Source: an uncultured Bacteroidales bacterium (lineage in GTDB: Bacteria > Bacteroidota > Bacteroidia > Bacteroidales > WCHB1-69). Taken from it: a DNA stretch of 35,123 nucleotides. The notes under the pieces were generated by a model. The model was not told the origin of the DNA and ran no database searches. It was given only the letters and a program-made list of their open reading frames with translations. A program made the translations under genes and the position numbers. Below are positions 25,661-31,770 of the stretch, one piece after another (the stretch's first letter is position 1; each line of letters opens with the position of its first letter). The stretch spans positions 1-35,123 of the forward strand of contig CAMJXE010000025.1 in the NCBI GenBank assembly GCA_946409645.1, given 5' to 3'.

Positions 25661-27034
25661 ATGGCGAAGAGCAAATCTATGTACTATTGTAAGAACTGCG
25701 GTGCGCAGTCGGCGAAATGGCTTGGGCGTTGTCCGGAATGCAACGAATGGAACACCTTCGAGGAAGAGGTGATCGTGCAGGACTCCACAACGACCGTAAA
25801 AGGCCGTTATTCGCCCGTTGTCACGCAAAGCGCCCCTAAGGTTATTGACGACATCGAACTGACAAAATTCCCGAGCACAGAGACCGGATTCACCGAATTC
25901 GACCGTGTGTTGGGCGGCGGCATCGTGAAGGGCTCCATCGTGCTGTTGGGCGGCGAGCCGGGCATCGGCAAATCGACTTTGCTGCTGCAGATGGCACTGC
26001 ACTTACGTGGTCAAAAGGTGCTCTACGTCTCCGGTGAGGAGAGCGAGGCGCAGCTCAAGATGCGCGCCGCGCGTCTCTCGGGTGAGCCCGCCCCCCACTG
26101 CTATGTGCTCACCGAAACCAGTACTCAGCAGATTTTCAAGCATATAGAGGCCTTACAACCCGACATCCTTATCGTGGATTCCATCCAGACGATGCAGAGC
26201 GACCTGTTGGAGTCGGCGGCAGGCTCCATCTCCCAACTCAAGGAGTGCGCGGCAGAGTTCCAGCACTTCGCCAAGCGTACCGCCTGCCCCGTATTCCTCA
26301 TCGGCCACATCACCAAGGACGGCTCACTCGCCGGACCGAAACTGTTGGAGCACATCGTGGATACGGTGCTGCAATTCGAGGGAGACCAGCACTACGGCTA
26401 CCGCATGGTGCGTTGCATCAAGAACCGTTTCGGATCCACTGCCGAGCTGGGCATTTTCGAGATGCTCCAGGATGGGTTGCGTGAGGTGCAGAATCCGTCG
26501 GAAATACTTGTATCTCAACATGATGAGGACTACAGCGGCAATGCCATCGCCTGCATTTTGGAAGGAAACCGTCCGATGATGATCGAGACGCAGGCGTTGG
26601 TGAGCAGTGCGGTGTATGGCACACCGCAGCGTTCCGCCACGGGCTACGACATCCGCCGGATGAACATGCTTTTGGCGGTGTTGGAGAAGCGTTGCCGGTT
26701 CAAGCTCGGTGCGAAGGATGTCTTCCTGAACATTGCGGGCGGTTTGCGCGTGGAAGATCCCGCCATCAACGTTGCGATTGTGGCGGCCATTTTGTCATCG
26801 GCCACCGACATCGCCTTGGACAACAAAACCTGCTTCGCGGGCGAGATGGGGTTGAGCGGCGAGGTGCGCCCCGTGACGCGCATCGCCCAGCGCATCGCCG
26901 AGGCCGACAAATTGGGATTCACCCGTATGTTCGTCTCCAAATACAACCTCAAGGGCATCCGCCCGTCCGATTACAAGCTGAAGCTTGTGCCGATCACGAA
27001 AGTGGAGGAGATGGCGCGGCTGTTGTTCCAGTAG
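25661..27034 (+). CDS. radA: DNA repair protein RadA (Sms)
   Basis: 457 residues, the usual length. The N-terminal zinc finger is C10-x2-C13...C24-x2-C27 (YYCKNCGAQSAKWLGRCPEC). The RecA-like ATPase has Walker A GGEPGIGKST (97-106), Walker B-type ILIVDSIQT and the RadA-specific KNRFGS motif (254-259). The C-terminus is the Lon-protease-like domain (VFLNIAGGLRVEDPAINVAIVAAILSS, FAGEMGLSGEVRPV) without proteolytic function. RadA is a hexameric helicase that drives branch migration during recombination and repair. The stop codon lies inside palindrome copy E. Confidence 0.96.
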   Translation: MAKSKSMYYCKNCGAQSAKWLGRCPECNEWNTFEEEVIVQDSTTTVKGRYSPVVTQSAPKVIDDIELTKFPSTETGFTEFDRVLGGGIVKGSIVLLGGEPGIGKSTLLLQMALHLRGQKVLYVSGEESEAQLKMRAARLSGEPAPHCYVLTETSTQQIFKHIEALQPDILIVDSIQTMQSDLLESAAGSISQLKECAAEFQHFAKRTACPVFLIGHITKDGSLAGPKLLEHIVDTVLQFEGDQHYGYRMVRCIKNRFGSTAELGIFEMLQDGLREVQNPSEILVSQHDEDYSGNAIACILEGNRPMMIETQALVSSAVYGTPQRSATGYDIRRMNMLLAVLEKRCRFKLGAKDVFLNIAGGLRVEDPAINVAIVAAILSSATDIALDNKTCFAGEMGLSGEVRPVTRIAQRIAEADKLGFTRMFVSKYNLKGIRPSDYKLKLVPITKVEEMARLLFQ

Positions 27035-27058
27035 AGACGCAAAATTTTGCGTTTCTAC
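27031..27058. repeat. GTAGAGACG-type palindrome, copy E, overlapping the radA stop codon
   Basis: GTAGAGACGCAAAA (27031-27044) and TTTTGCGTTTCTAC (27045-27058) are complementary except for one wobble pair, without a spacer. The TAG at 27032-27034 that ends radA is part of the left arm, so the element may have inserted at, or supplied, the stop codon. Confidence 0.75.
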
Positions 27059-27098
27059 GGCGGATAATCCTAAAAATTGTTAAAAGTGTGCCGGTTTC

Positions 27099-27129
27099 TT
27101 GACGTGGGGCCAGTTTTTTCGTATATTTG
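27099..27129 (+). promoter_or_regulatory. Promoter of duplicated element copy 1 (TTG-20-TATATTTG)
   Basis: TTGAC at 27099 and TATATTTG at 27122-27129 are separated by 20 bases after the TTG, the same spacing as in copy 2. This is among the best-matching Bacteroidota promoters in the window. Confidence 0.6.
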
Positions 27130-27154
27130 CACTTTCAAACGAAAACCGATTGCG

Positions 27155-27241
27155 ATGACGGATATCCAACACATACCGGCCACCACAATTGCTCGCCTTA
27201 AAAGGCTGGGAAAGAACAACTTGAACTTGTCTTGCGCCTGA
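27155..27241 (+). CDS. 28-residue ORF in duplicated element, copy 1
   Basis: ATG to TGA, 28 codons, beginning MTDIQHIPATT and containing RLKRLGKNNL before ending in CA. The ORF in copy 2 has the same length with no indels. By codon comparison four codons differ synonymously and seven change the residue, so selection on the peptide is not clearly shown. It starts about 25 bases after the -7 box. It could be a leader peptide, a small basic peptide, or simply carried by a repeated RNA gene. I do not recognise it. Confidence 0.4.
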   Translation: MTDIQHIPATTIARLKRLGKNNLNLSCA

Positions 27242-27321
27242 CACCGGGCGCGATAGAAGTGCAGTGCCGCGTCATCCTCCCGCGCGCAACCACGGGATTC
27301 TCGGCGTACCGTAATTTTCCG

Positions 27322-27329
27322 TATTTTTG
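27322..27329 (+). promoter_or_regulatory. -7 element (TATTTTTG) of the MNT/HEPN pair
   Basis: TATTTTTG 18 bases before the preferred ATG at 27348. A start at the TTG at 27327 would overlap this box and is therefore unlikely. Confidence 0.5.
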
Positions 27330-27347
27330 CCGACTGAAAATATTATT

Positions 27348-27662
27348 ATGTCAGAACATCAGGTTATATGGAGAATCAAGGATTTGGCGCAGACAATATT
27401 GCCCGCGGGCAGCTCGCTGTGGCTTTACGGTTCTCGTGCCCGGGGCGATGCACGTGAGGGCAGCGACTGGGATTTGCTTATCCTGCTCGACAAAGACATC
27501 ATTACTGCCTCTGACTATGATGTCACCTACCCGTTTCGTGAATTGGGGTGGGAGATAGGTGAGGTGATAAGCCCGCATCTCTATACTAAAAATCAGTGGA
27601 GCAAATGGTCATTTCTACCTTATTATAAGAATGTTGAACACGATAAAATGGTATTGTTATGA
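27348..27662 (+). CDS. MNT-type nucleotidyltransferase (antitoxin-like)
   Basis: 104 residues from the ATG at 27348. The signature LYGSRARGDAREGSDWDLLI (27-46) contains the GS motif and the DxD metal pair (D40, D42) of pol-beta minimal nucleotidyltransferases, so the active site looks intact. In known MNT/HEPN pairs the MNT protein counteracts the HEPN RNase, in some cases by transferring AMP to it. The stop overlaps the HEPN start by four bases (ATGA), indicating translational coupling. A duplicated repeat element lies immediately upstream. Confidence 0.85.
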   Translation: MSEHQVIWRIKDLAQTILPAGSSLWLYGSRARGDAREGSDWDLLILLDKDIITASDYDVTYPFRELGWEIGEVISPHLYTKNQWSKWSFLPYYKNVEHDKMVLL

Positions 27663-28054
27663 GTTTGAGTGATGAAGAACGGAGCACTATTGTCCGTCTT
27701 GAAATTGAAAAGTCTAAGAACACGTTTGCCGAAGTGATAACTTTGGTGAATGCAGGATTATGGAGCGGGGCTGCCAACCGGTTGTATTATGCGGTCTTTC
27801 ATGCCGTGTGCGCATTATTGGTGCATGATGGGCATCAAGTGAACACACATCAGGGATCACATGCCCTGTTCGGACTTCATTATATCAAAACAGGAATCCT
27901 GCCTGCTGAATTCGGCCATTTGTATGGACAACTTCAAACCATGCGGGAAAATAGCGATTATAACTGTATTTATGAGGTCAGGCCGGAAGAACTCCAAGGC
28001 CAAATCGAACCCGCCCGCCAGATGATAAGTGCTATAGAGGTGTTAATACAATAA
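27659..28054 (+). CDS. HEPN domain protein (toxin-like partner of MNT)
   Basis: 131 residues, all helical in appearance. ANRLYYAVFHAVCALLVHDG (39-58) matches the conserved HEPN segment and includes R41-x6-H48, the R-x4-6-H arrangement of HEPN RNases. A second conserved patch, LQTMRENSDYN, follows, typical of the PF05168-type HEPN family. It is translationally coupled to the upstream nucleotidyltransferase. Together they fit a toxin-antitoxin or phage-defence module; RNase activity is inferred, not shown. Confidence 0.82.
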   Translation: MSLSDEERSTIVRLEIEKSKNTFAEVITLVNAGLWSGAANRLYYAVFHAVCALLVHDGHQVNTHQGSHALFGLHYIKTGILPAEFGHLYGQLQTMRENSDYNCIYEVRPEELQGQIEPARQMISAIEVLIQ

Positions 28055-28082
28055 ATATATATTCTTTAAGCAGCCTCGAAGA

Positions 28083-28137
28083 GGCAAGACGCATGGAGTG
28101 CAAGTAACCCCACACAAGGCGAAACTGCAGTGTGGGG
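28083..28137 (+). repeat. 55-base hairpin repeat, copy 2
   Basis: The left flank (28083-28107, GGCAAGACGC...GCAAGTAA) precedes the CCCCACAC/GTGTGGGG stem (28108-28115, 28130-28137) with a 14-base loop. In copy 1 the related flank lies on the other side of the stem, while the loop keeps its plus-strand direction (11 of 14 bases alike). It falls in the leader of the RseC-like gene. Confidence 0.7.
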
Positions 28138-28154
28138 AAGTCCAGAACAATAGA

Positions 28155-28595
28155 ATGAATATGAACGAAGAACATAACATCTGCCGGGAAGGCGTCGTGC
28201 GTGCCGTCGATGGCGACGACATCAGCGTGGAAATCATCGTGAGCTCTGCGTGCAGCGGCTGCCACGCCAAGAGCATCTGCATCCCCTCCGACCGGCGGAA
28301 GGAGATCATTACCGTGAAGAACACCCGCCACGAGGAGTACAGGGTAGGGGAGACCGTGGAACTGCTGTTAGAGACCTCCGCCGGCAACAAGGCCGTGGTG
28401 CTTGCCTACGTGCTGCCGCTCCTCGTCCTGATGGCACTTCTCTTCGGCTGCTACGCCCTTACCCATCACGAGCTTTTGAGCGTCGGAATCAGTGTGTTAG
28501 GGGTTGTTGTTTACTACCTCGTGTTGAAATCTTTCAGCAAAGGGATGGAAAAAAAGATAGAATTCGGAGTGCGCAAGATGCGTGGGAGCGAATGA
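28155..28595 (+). CDS. RseC/MucC-like SoxR-reducing system protein
   Basis: 146 residues from the ATG at 28155 (28161 is an alternative; an ATG at 28098 would run the protein through the repeat). The N-terminal domain GVVRAVDGDDISVEIIVSSACSGCHAKSICIP has the cysteine set (C-x2-C...C) of RseC proteins. Two transmembrane segments (about 80-100 and 105-122) are followed by a basic tail. In Bacteroidales RseC is usually the first gene of the rnf operon, where it may help assemble or tune the Rnf complex. Here the next gene is a secreted peptidase, so it is an orphan or second copy. Confidence 0.82.
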   Translation: MNMNEEHNICREGVVRAVDGDDISVEIIVSSACSGCHAKSICIPSDRRKEIITVKNTRHEEYRVGETVELLLETSAGNKAVVLAYVLPLLVLMALLFGCYALTHHELLSVGISVLGVVVYYLVLKSFSKGMEKKIEFGVRKMRGSE

Positions 28596-28645
28596 TTGTT
28601 TACCCTTTCGCAAGAATAATGGTATGGTTTTATAAATGTAACGAT

Positions 28646-29932
28646 ATGAATCATAAAGTATTAACAATTTTGATTGCATTTGTCTGTGGTGTTTCTTTCG
28701 CGCAGGCACAGCATTTTGACAACTATTTCGTTGACAAAACGCTTAGAATCAATTATCTGCATATTGGTAACAAGAATGTTGAACAGTTGCAAATCCACCA
28801 TTTCACGCTGGTGGACCATTGGAACGGCACACGCTCACAGTTAGTGGAGCCTTATCATTACGGCGACATCCTCGTTGAGGTACTCGACGACGCTTCCCAA
28901 AAGCAGATTTTCAGTCGCAGCTACTCCTGCCTTTTCACGGAATACCGCACCACTGAGCGCGGCGAGACGGAAATTGCACGCATGGAGGAGTGCGTGAACG
29001 TGCCGATGCCGAAGCAACCCGTGCGCTTACGGTTCACCTCCTTTGACCGCAAACGGGAGGCCACCGTGCTGAAAGACACAGTGTTGGATCCTGCAAATCT
29101 TCCTGTGCAACCAGCCAAGAAAGAGTATGAAGTGATGAATCTTCACAAAGGTAATTCTCCAGACAATGCCCTCGACATCCTCTTCATCCCCGACGGTTAC
29201 GCCAAAAGCGATGAGAAATTACTGCGCCACGACATGAAACGTTTTGCCAAATACGTGATGAATTGTTCGCCGTACAAGGAAAACCGCCGGCATGTGAACA
29301 TCCGCGCCATTGAGGGTTATTCGGAGCAATCGGGCATCACCCAGCCGCAGAACGACATCTATGTCAAGACATTATTGAATTGTACATACAATGCCCTCGA
29401 TCTCGATCGCTACCTGATGTGTCCAGGTGTGTGGAACCTCCACGAGGTGGCCGACGATGCTCCCTACGATGTCATCATCATCATCTGCAACAGCGAAAAA
29501 TATGGCGGTGGCGGTATCTACAACTTCTACTGTACGGTCTATAATCATGGGCAATATCCTGATTATGTGATAGTTCACGAGATGGGACACCTTATCGGTG
29601 GTTTGGCTGACGAGTATTACACTTCCGAGGTTTCCGTGCAGGACTTCTATCCTGCCGGTGTGGAACCCACCGAGCCCAACCTCACCACTTTGGTAGATTT
29701 CAGCTCCAAATGGGCTGACAAGGTGGAGAGCGGCACCCCGATTCCCACGCCCCCCGTGGGCAAGGGCGATCCTAACTATGACCGCGTAGGTGTCTATGAA
29801 GGAGGTGGTTACGTGGCTAAAGGGGTCTATCGTCCGACGTTGCACTGCACCATGAACAGCATTGCCTACAACGACTTCTGTCCCGTTTGCCGCGAAACTT
29901 TGGAGAAGGTCATTCGGTATTACAGTCGGTAG
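28646..29932 (+). CDS. Secreted M64-family (IgA peptidase-like) zinc metallopeptidase
   Basis: 428 residues from the ATG at 28646, which begins a signal peptide (MNHKVLTILIAFVCGVSFAQ). Longer in-frame starts upstream overlap the RseC-like gene and lack a signal. An N-terminal beta domain (about 25-150) precedes the catalytic domain: DILFIPDGYAKSDEKLLRHD, then HEMGHLIGGLADEYY with zinc ligands H311 and H315, catalytic E312 and downstream D322. Four cysteines near the end (CTMN...FCPVC) are typical. The family is named after a Clostridium IgA peptidase, but Bacteroidota members have varied or unknown substrates. No T9SS domain is present, so it is likely periplasmic or exported by another route. 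Confidence 0.9.
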   Translation: MNHKVLTILIAFVCGVSFAQAQHFDNYFVDKTLRINYLHIGNKNVEQLQIHHFTLVDHWNGTRSQLVEPYHYGDILVEVLDDASQKQIFSRSYSCLFTEYRTTERGETEIARMEECVNVPMPKQPVRLRFTSFDRKREATVLKDTVLDPANLPVQPAKKEYEVMNLHKGNSPDNALDILFIPDGYAKSDEKLLRHDMKRFAKYVMNCSPYKENRRHVNIRAIEGYSEQSGITQPQNDIYVKTLLNCTYNALDLDRYLMCPGVWNLHEVADDAPYDVIIIICNSEKYGGGGIYNFYCTVYNHGQYPDYVIVHEMGHLIGGLADEYYTSEVSVQDFYPAGVEPTEPNLTTLVDFSSKWADKVESGTPIPTPPVGKGDPNYDRVGVYEGGGYVAKGVYRPTLHCTMNSIAYNDFCPVCRETLEKVIRYYSR

Positions 29933-29990
29933 TGATTTTTTCTGTCGGCCAAAAATATTTTTAAAAAACATCCGTTATTCGAAAAAAGTG

Positions 29991-29998
29991 TATTTTTG
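29991..29998 (+). promoter_or_regulatory. -7 element (TATTTTTG) eight bases before a start codon
   Basis: TATTTTTG ends nine bases before the ATG at 30007, so transcription would begin at or almost at the start codon. Confidence 0.45.
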
Positions 29999-30006
29999 CG
30001 ACCTGA

Positions 30007-30486
30007 ATGGATGGATTACGTAAATATGGCCCGATAGTGATGCTCATGATAATGAGCCTGTCTTTTACTTGCCTTGCAGTAGATGCCTATTGCGATACAA
30101 GTGATGCGATTTTACAATGCCAGTCTGTTTCAGATTCACTGATGGTTGATGATATCGATTTCGACCAATATGATTGTCATGTCGTGGCAGTTAAACATCA
30201 CAGTCGCATCTTTGATTATGTTAAGTTGTATGTTGACATGTCTATCTCTTCTGATTTGTCGAAAGCTAAGATTCCCCATGATCTTAAAATCGGTCTTGTC
30301 AGAAGATATTTGCCCGGGGATAGTAGTTTCTCATGGGTGAATTATGTCTGGGCATTTCATGTTTTAAATAGAGATTATGGTATTGACAGCAATGCGGTCA
30401 TGCCATTATTTTTTTGTCCATGTTTTATCAATGATAGGATGAAAATACAATTATTAAGATGCTTATTCGTCTCCTTGGCATCGTAA
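30007..30486 (+). CDS. Secreted protein of unknown function
   Basis: 159 residues. The N-terminus (MDGLRKYGPIVMLMIMSLSF...) is a signal peptide with Arg and Lys before the hydrophobic core, which supports the start at 30007 over internal Met codons. The mature part is acidic early on (DSLMVDDIDFDQYDCHVV), then contains KIPHDLKIGLVRRYLPGDSS and a Cys-containing hydrophobic end (LFFCPCFINDRMKIQLLRCL). I do not recognise the family. It is 41 bases upstream of the double PepSY-like lipoprotein gene and probably co-transcribed with it. Confidence 0.6.
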   Translation: MDGLRKYGPIVMLMIMSLSFTCLAVDAYCDTSDAILQCQSVSDSLMVDDIDFDQYDCHVVAVKHHSRIFDYVKLYVDMSISSDLSKAKIPHDLKIGLVRRYLPGDSSFSWVNYVWAFHVLNRDYGIDSNAVMPLFFCPCFINDRMKIQLLRCLFVSLAS

Positions 30487-30527
30487 TAATCAGAAAAAAG
30501 GAGACTGAACATCAAAAAATTAACAAA

Positions 30528-31316
30528 ATGAAAAAACAGATTTTTTTAGCGCTGTTAGCCGTATTAACGGTAGGATTGTTTGCCTCGTGCAACAAGTTTA
30601 ACTTCCATGGCGATGATGAATTGCCCTCAAATGCACAGCAGTTCATCAACCAGTATTTTCCCAACAACAATATTCTCTATTCAGAGAGGGATGGTGGGCA
30701 TTACGATGTAAATCTCTCAGGAAACGTCGAGCTCGAATTTGATCTCGGTGGCAATTGGATTGAGGTTGATTGTAATCACAATCCCGTCCCGGCAGGAATT
30801 ATTCCCGCTGAAATTGCTGATTATGTGGCTACGAATTACCCAAACAACTTCATTGTGAAAATCTCCCGTCATTATCAACACTATGAAATTGAGTTGAATA
30901 ATGGTTTGGACATCGAATTCAATTTAAATATCAATAACGGTGGCAATAACGGCGGTAATAATGGTGGCAACAACCAAGCTGCCTTGCCAGATGCAGCTCA
31001 GCAGTTTATAGCTCAATATTTTGCAGGCACTACTGTTGTAAATGTTGAACTTGACGATTTTGTTTATGAGGTTCTCCTCTCAAACGGTGTGGAACTCGAT
31101 TTCGACATGAACGGAAATTGGCGTGAAGTGGATTGTCATACGTTCGCAGTTCCTCAAGGTATAGTGCCTGCAAGCATTGCTAATTTCGTATCAACGAGCT
31201 ATCCGAACAATTTCATTGTGAAGATTGAGATCAAAAATCAAAGATACGAGATTGAACTCAACAATCATCTCGATCTTGTTTTTGATATCAATGGCAATTT
31301 CCTTTATATTGACTAA
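30528..31316 (+). CDS. Double-domain PepSY-like lipoprotein
   Basis: 262 residues from the ATG at 30528; an in-frame ATG at 30459 overlaps the previous gene and would hide the signal peptide. The lipobox is LFASC with Cys21. Two complete PepSY-like domains (about 30-135 and 155-262) are joined by an Asn/Gly-rich linker made of repeated NNGG. Each domain has the family pattern (LPSNAQQFINQYFPNNNIL...; LPDAAQQFIAQYFAGTTVV...; PNNFIVKI...YEIELNN in both). It is related to the single-domain genes at 24113-25577, and suggests fusion of two such units by duplication. The role is unknown. Confidence 0.87.
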   Translation: MKKQIFLALLAVLTVGLFASCNKFNFHGDDELPSNAQQFINQYFPNNNILYSERDGGHYDVNLSGNVELEFDLGGNWIEVDCNHNPVPAGIIPAEIADYVATNYPNNFIVKISRHYQHYEIELNNGLDIEFNLNINNGGNNGGNNGGNNQAALPDAAQQFIAQYFAGTTVVNVELDDFVYEVLLSNGVELDFDMNGNWREVDCHTFAVPQGIVPASIANFVSTSYPNNFIVKIEIKNQRYEIELNNHLDLVFDINGNFLYID

Positions 31317-31362
31317 TTATCACTGCATATTGTAGTGAAGTCAACAAGAGAGTGTGATTTCG

Positions 31363-31403
31363 AGCCCGCTGCCGCAATATTGGGTAGCGGGCTTTTCTTT
31401 TTC
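31363..31403 (+). terminator. Terminator after the double PepSY-like gene
   Basis: AGCCCGCT (31363-31370) and AGCGGGCT (31386-31393) form an 8-bp GC-rich stem with a 15-base loop, followed by TTTTCTTTTT. Confidence 0.8.
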
Positions 31404-31451
31404 GTGTAGCACTTCTATAATCCTAAAAATTATTAAAAGCACAGGAACCTC

Positions 31452-31482
31452 TTGACAAAGGGGCAAAAATTTCGTATATTTG
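31452..31482 (+). promoter_or_regulatory. Promoter of duplicated element copy 2 (TTG-20-TATATTTG)
   Basis: TTGAC at 31452 and TATATTTG at 31475-31482, with the same 20-base spacing as copy 1 although the sequence between them has diverged. Confidence 0.6.
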
Positions 31483-31508
31483 CACTTTCAAAACGAAACC
31501 CGATTGCG

Positions 31509-31595
31509 ATGACGAGTATCCAACCCATACCAGCCACCACAACCGTCCGCCTCAAGAGGCTGGGTAAGAACAACTTGAGCGTGATTTGCGCCTGA
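31509..31595 (+). CDS. 28-residue ORF in duplicated element, copy 2
   Basis: Begins MTSIQPIPATT and shares RLKRLGKNNL and the final CA with copy 1. Same length, no indels. Real translation is unproven; the position behind a good promoter and the retained reading frame are the only support. Confidence 0.4.
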   Translation: MTSIQPIPATTTVRLKRLGKNNLSVICA

Positions 31596-31770
31596 CATCG
31601 GGCGCGTGAGAAGTTCAGTGCCGGTAGCGTTCCGACACCGAAACGGGCGTGTGTTATGCCGCCACAACATCGCAAACCGCATCCCCGATGCCCTTTCCTT
31701 GTGCGATGCCGGAACCGCGAAATCCTCCCGCGCGTAACCACGAGAGGAGTTTATTTAATAATTATTATTT

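Larger units (their letters stand above)
27064..27297 (+). repeat. Duplicated transcribed element, copy 1 (internally deleted)
   Basis: It begins ATAATCCTAAAAATT and ends near CCTCCCGCGCG-AACCACG, as does copy 2 at 31417-31747. It contains a promoter, a conserved leader (TTTGCACTTTCAAACGAAAA), a 28-codon ORF and a hairpin GCGCC/GGCGC straddling that ORF's stop. Relative to copy 2 it lacks about 95 bases of GC-rich sequence between GTGCCG and CCGCG. No terminal inverted repeats are evident. Confidence 0.75.
31417..31747 (+). repeat. Duplicated transcribed element, copy 2 (full length)
   Basis: It shares with copy 1 the left end ATAATCCTAAAAATT, the promoter, the leader, a 28-codon ORF, the GCGCC/GGCGC hairpin and the right end (CCTCCCGCGCG-AACCACG). 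The extra middle part is GC-rich and has no convincing ORF. It separates a terminator from the AT-rich PKD lipoprotein gene and may supply that gene's promoter. Confidence 0.75.

Noticed and set aside
4177..27058. CRISPR-like repeats
   Set aside because: The palindromes are thousands of bases apart, variable in the centre, with no regular spacers and no cas genes.
27173..27208. Covarying hairpin in the 28-codon ORFs (GCCTT/AAGGC versus GCCTC/GAGGC)
   Set aside because: The changing pair would close a two-base loop, which cannot form; the changes are also simple synonymous third-position changes.
28250..28645. Longer N-terminus for the M64 peptidase
   Set aside because: The extension overlaps the RseC-like gene in another frame and would bury the clear signal peptide starting at 28646.
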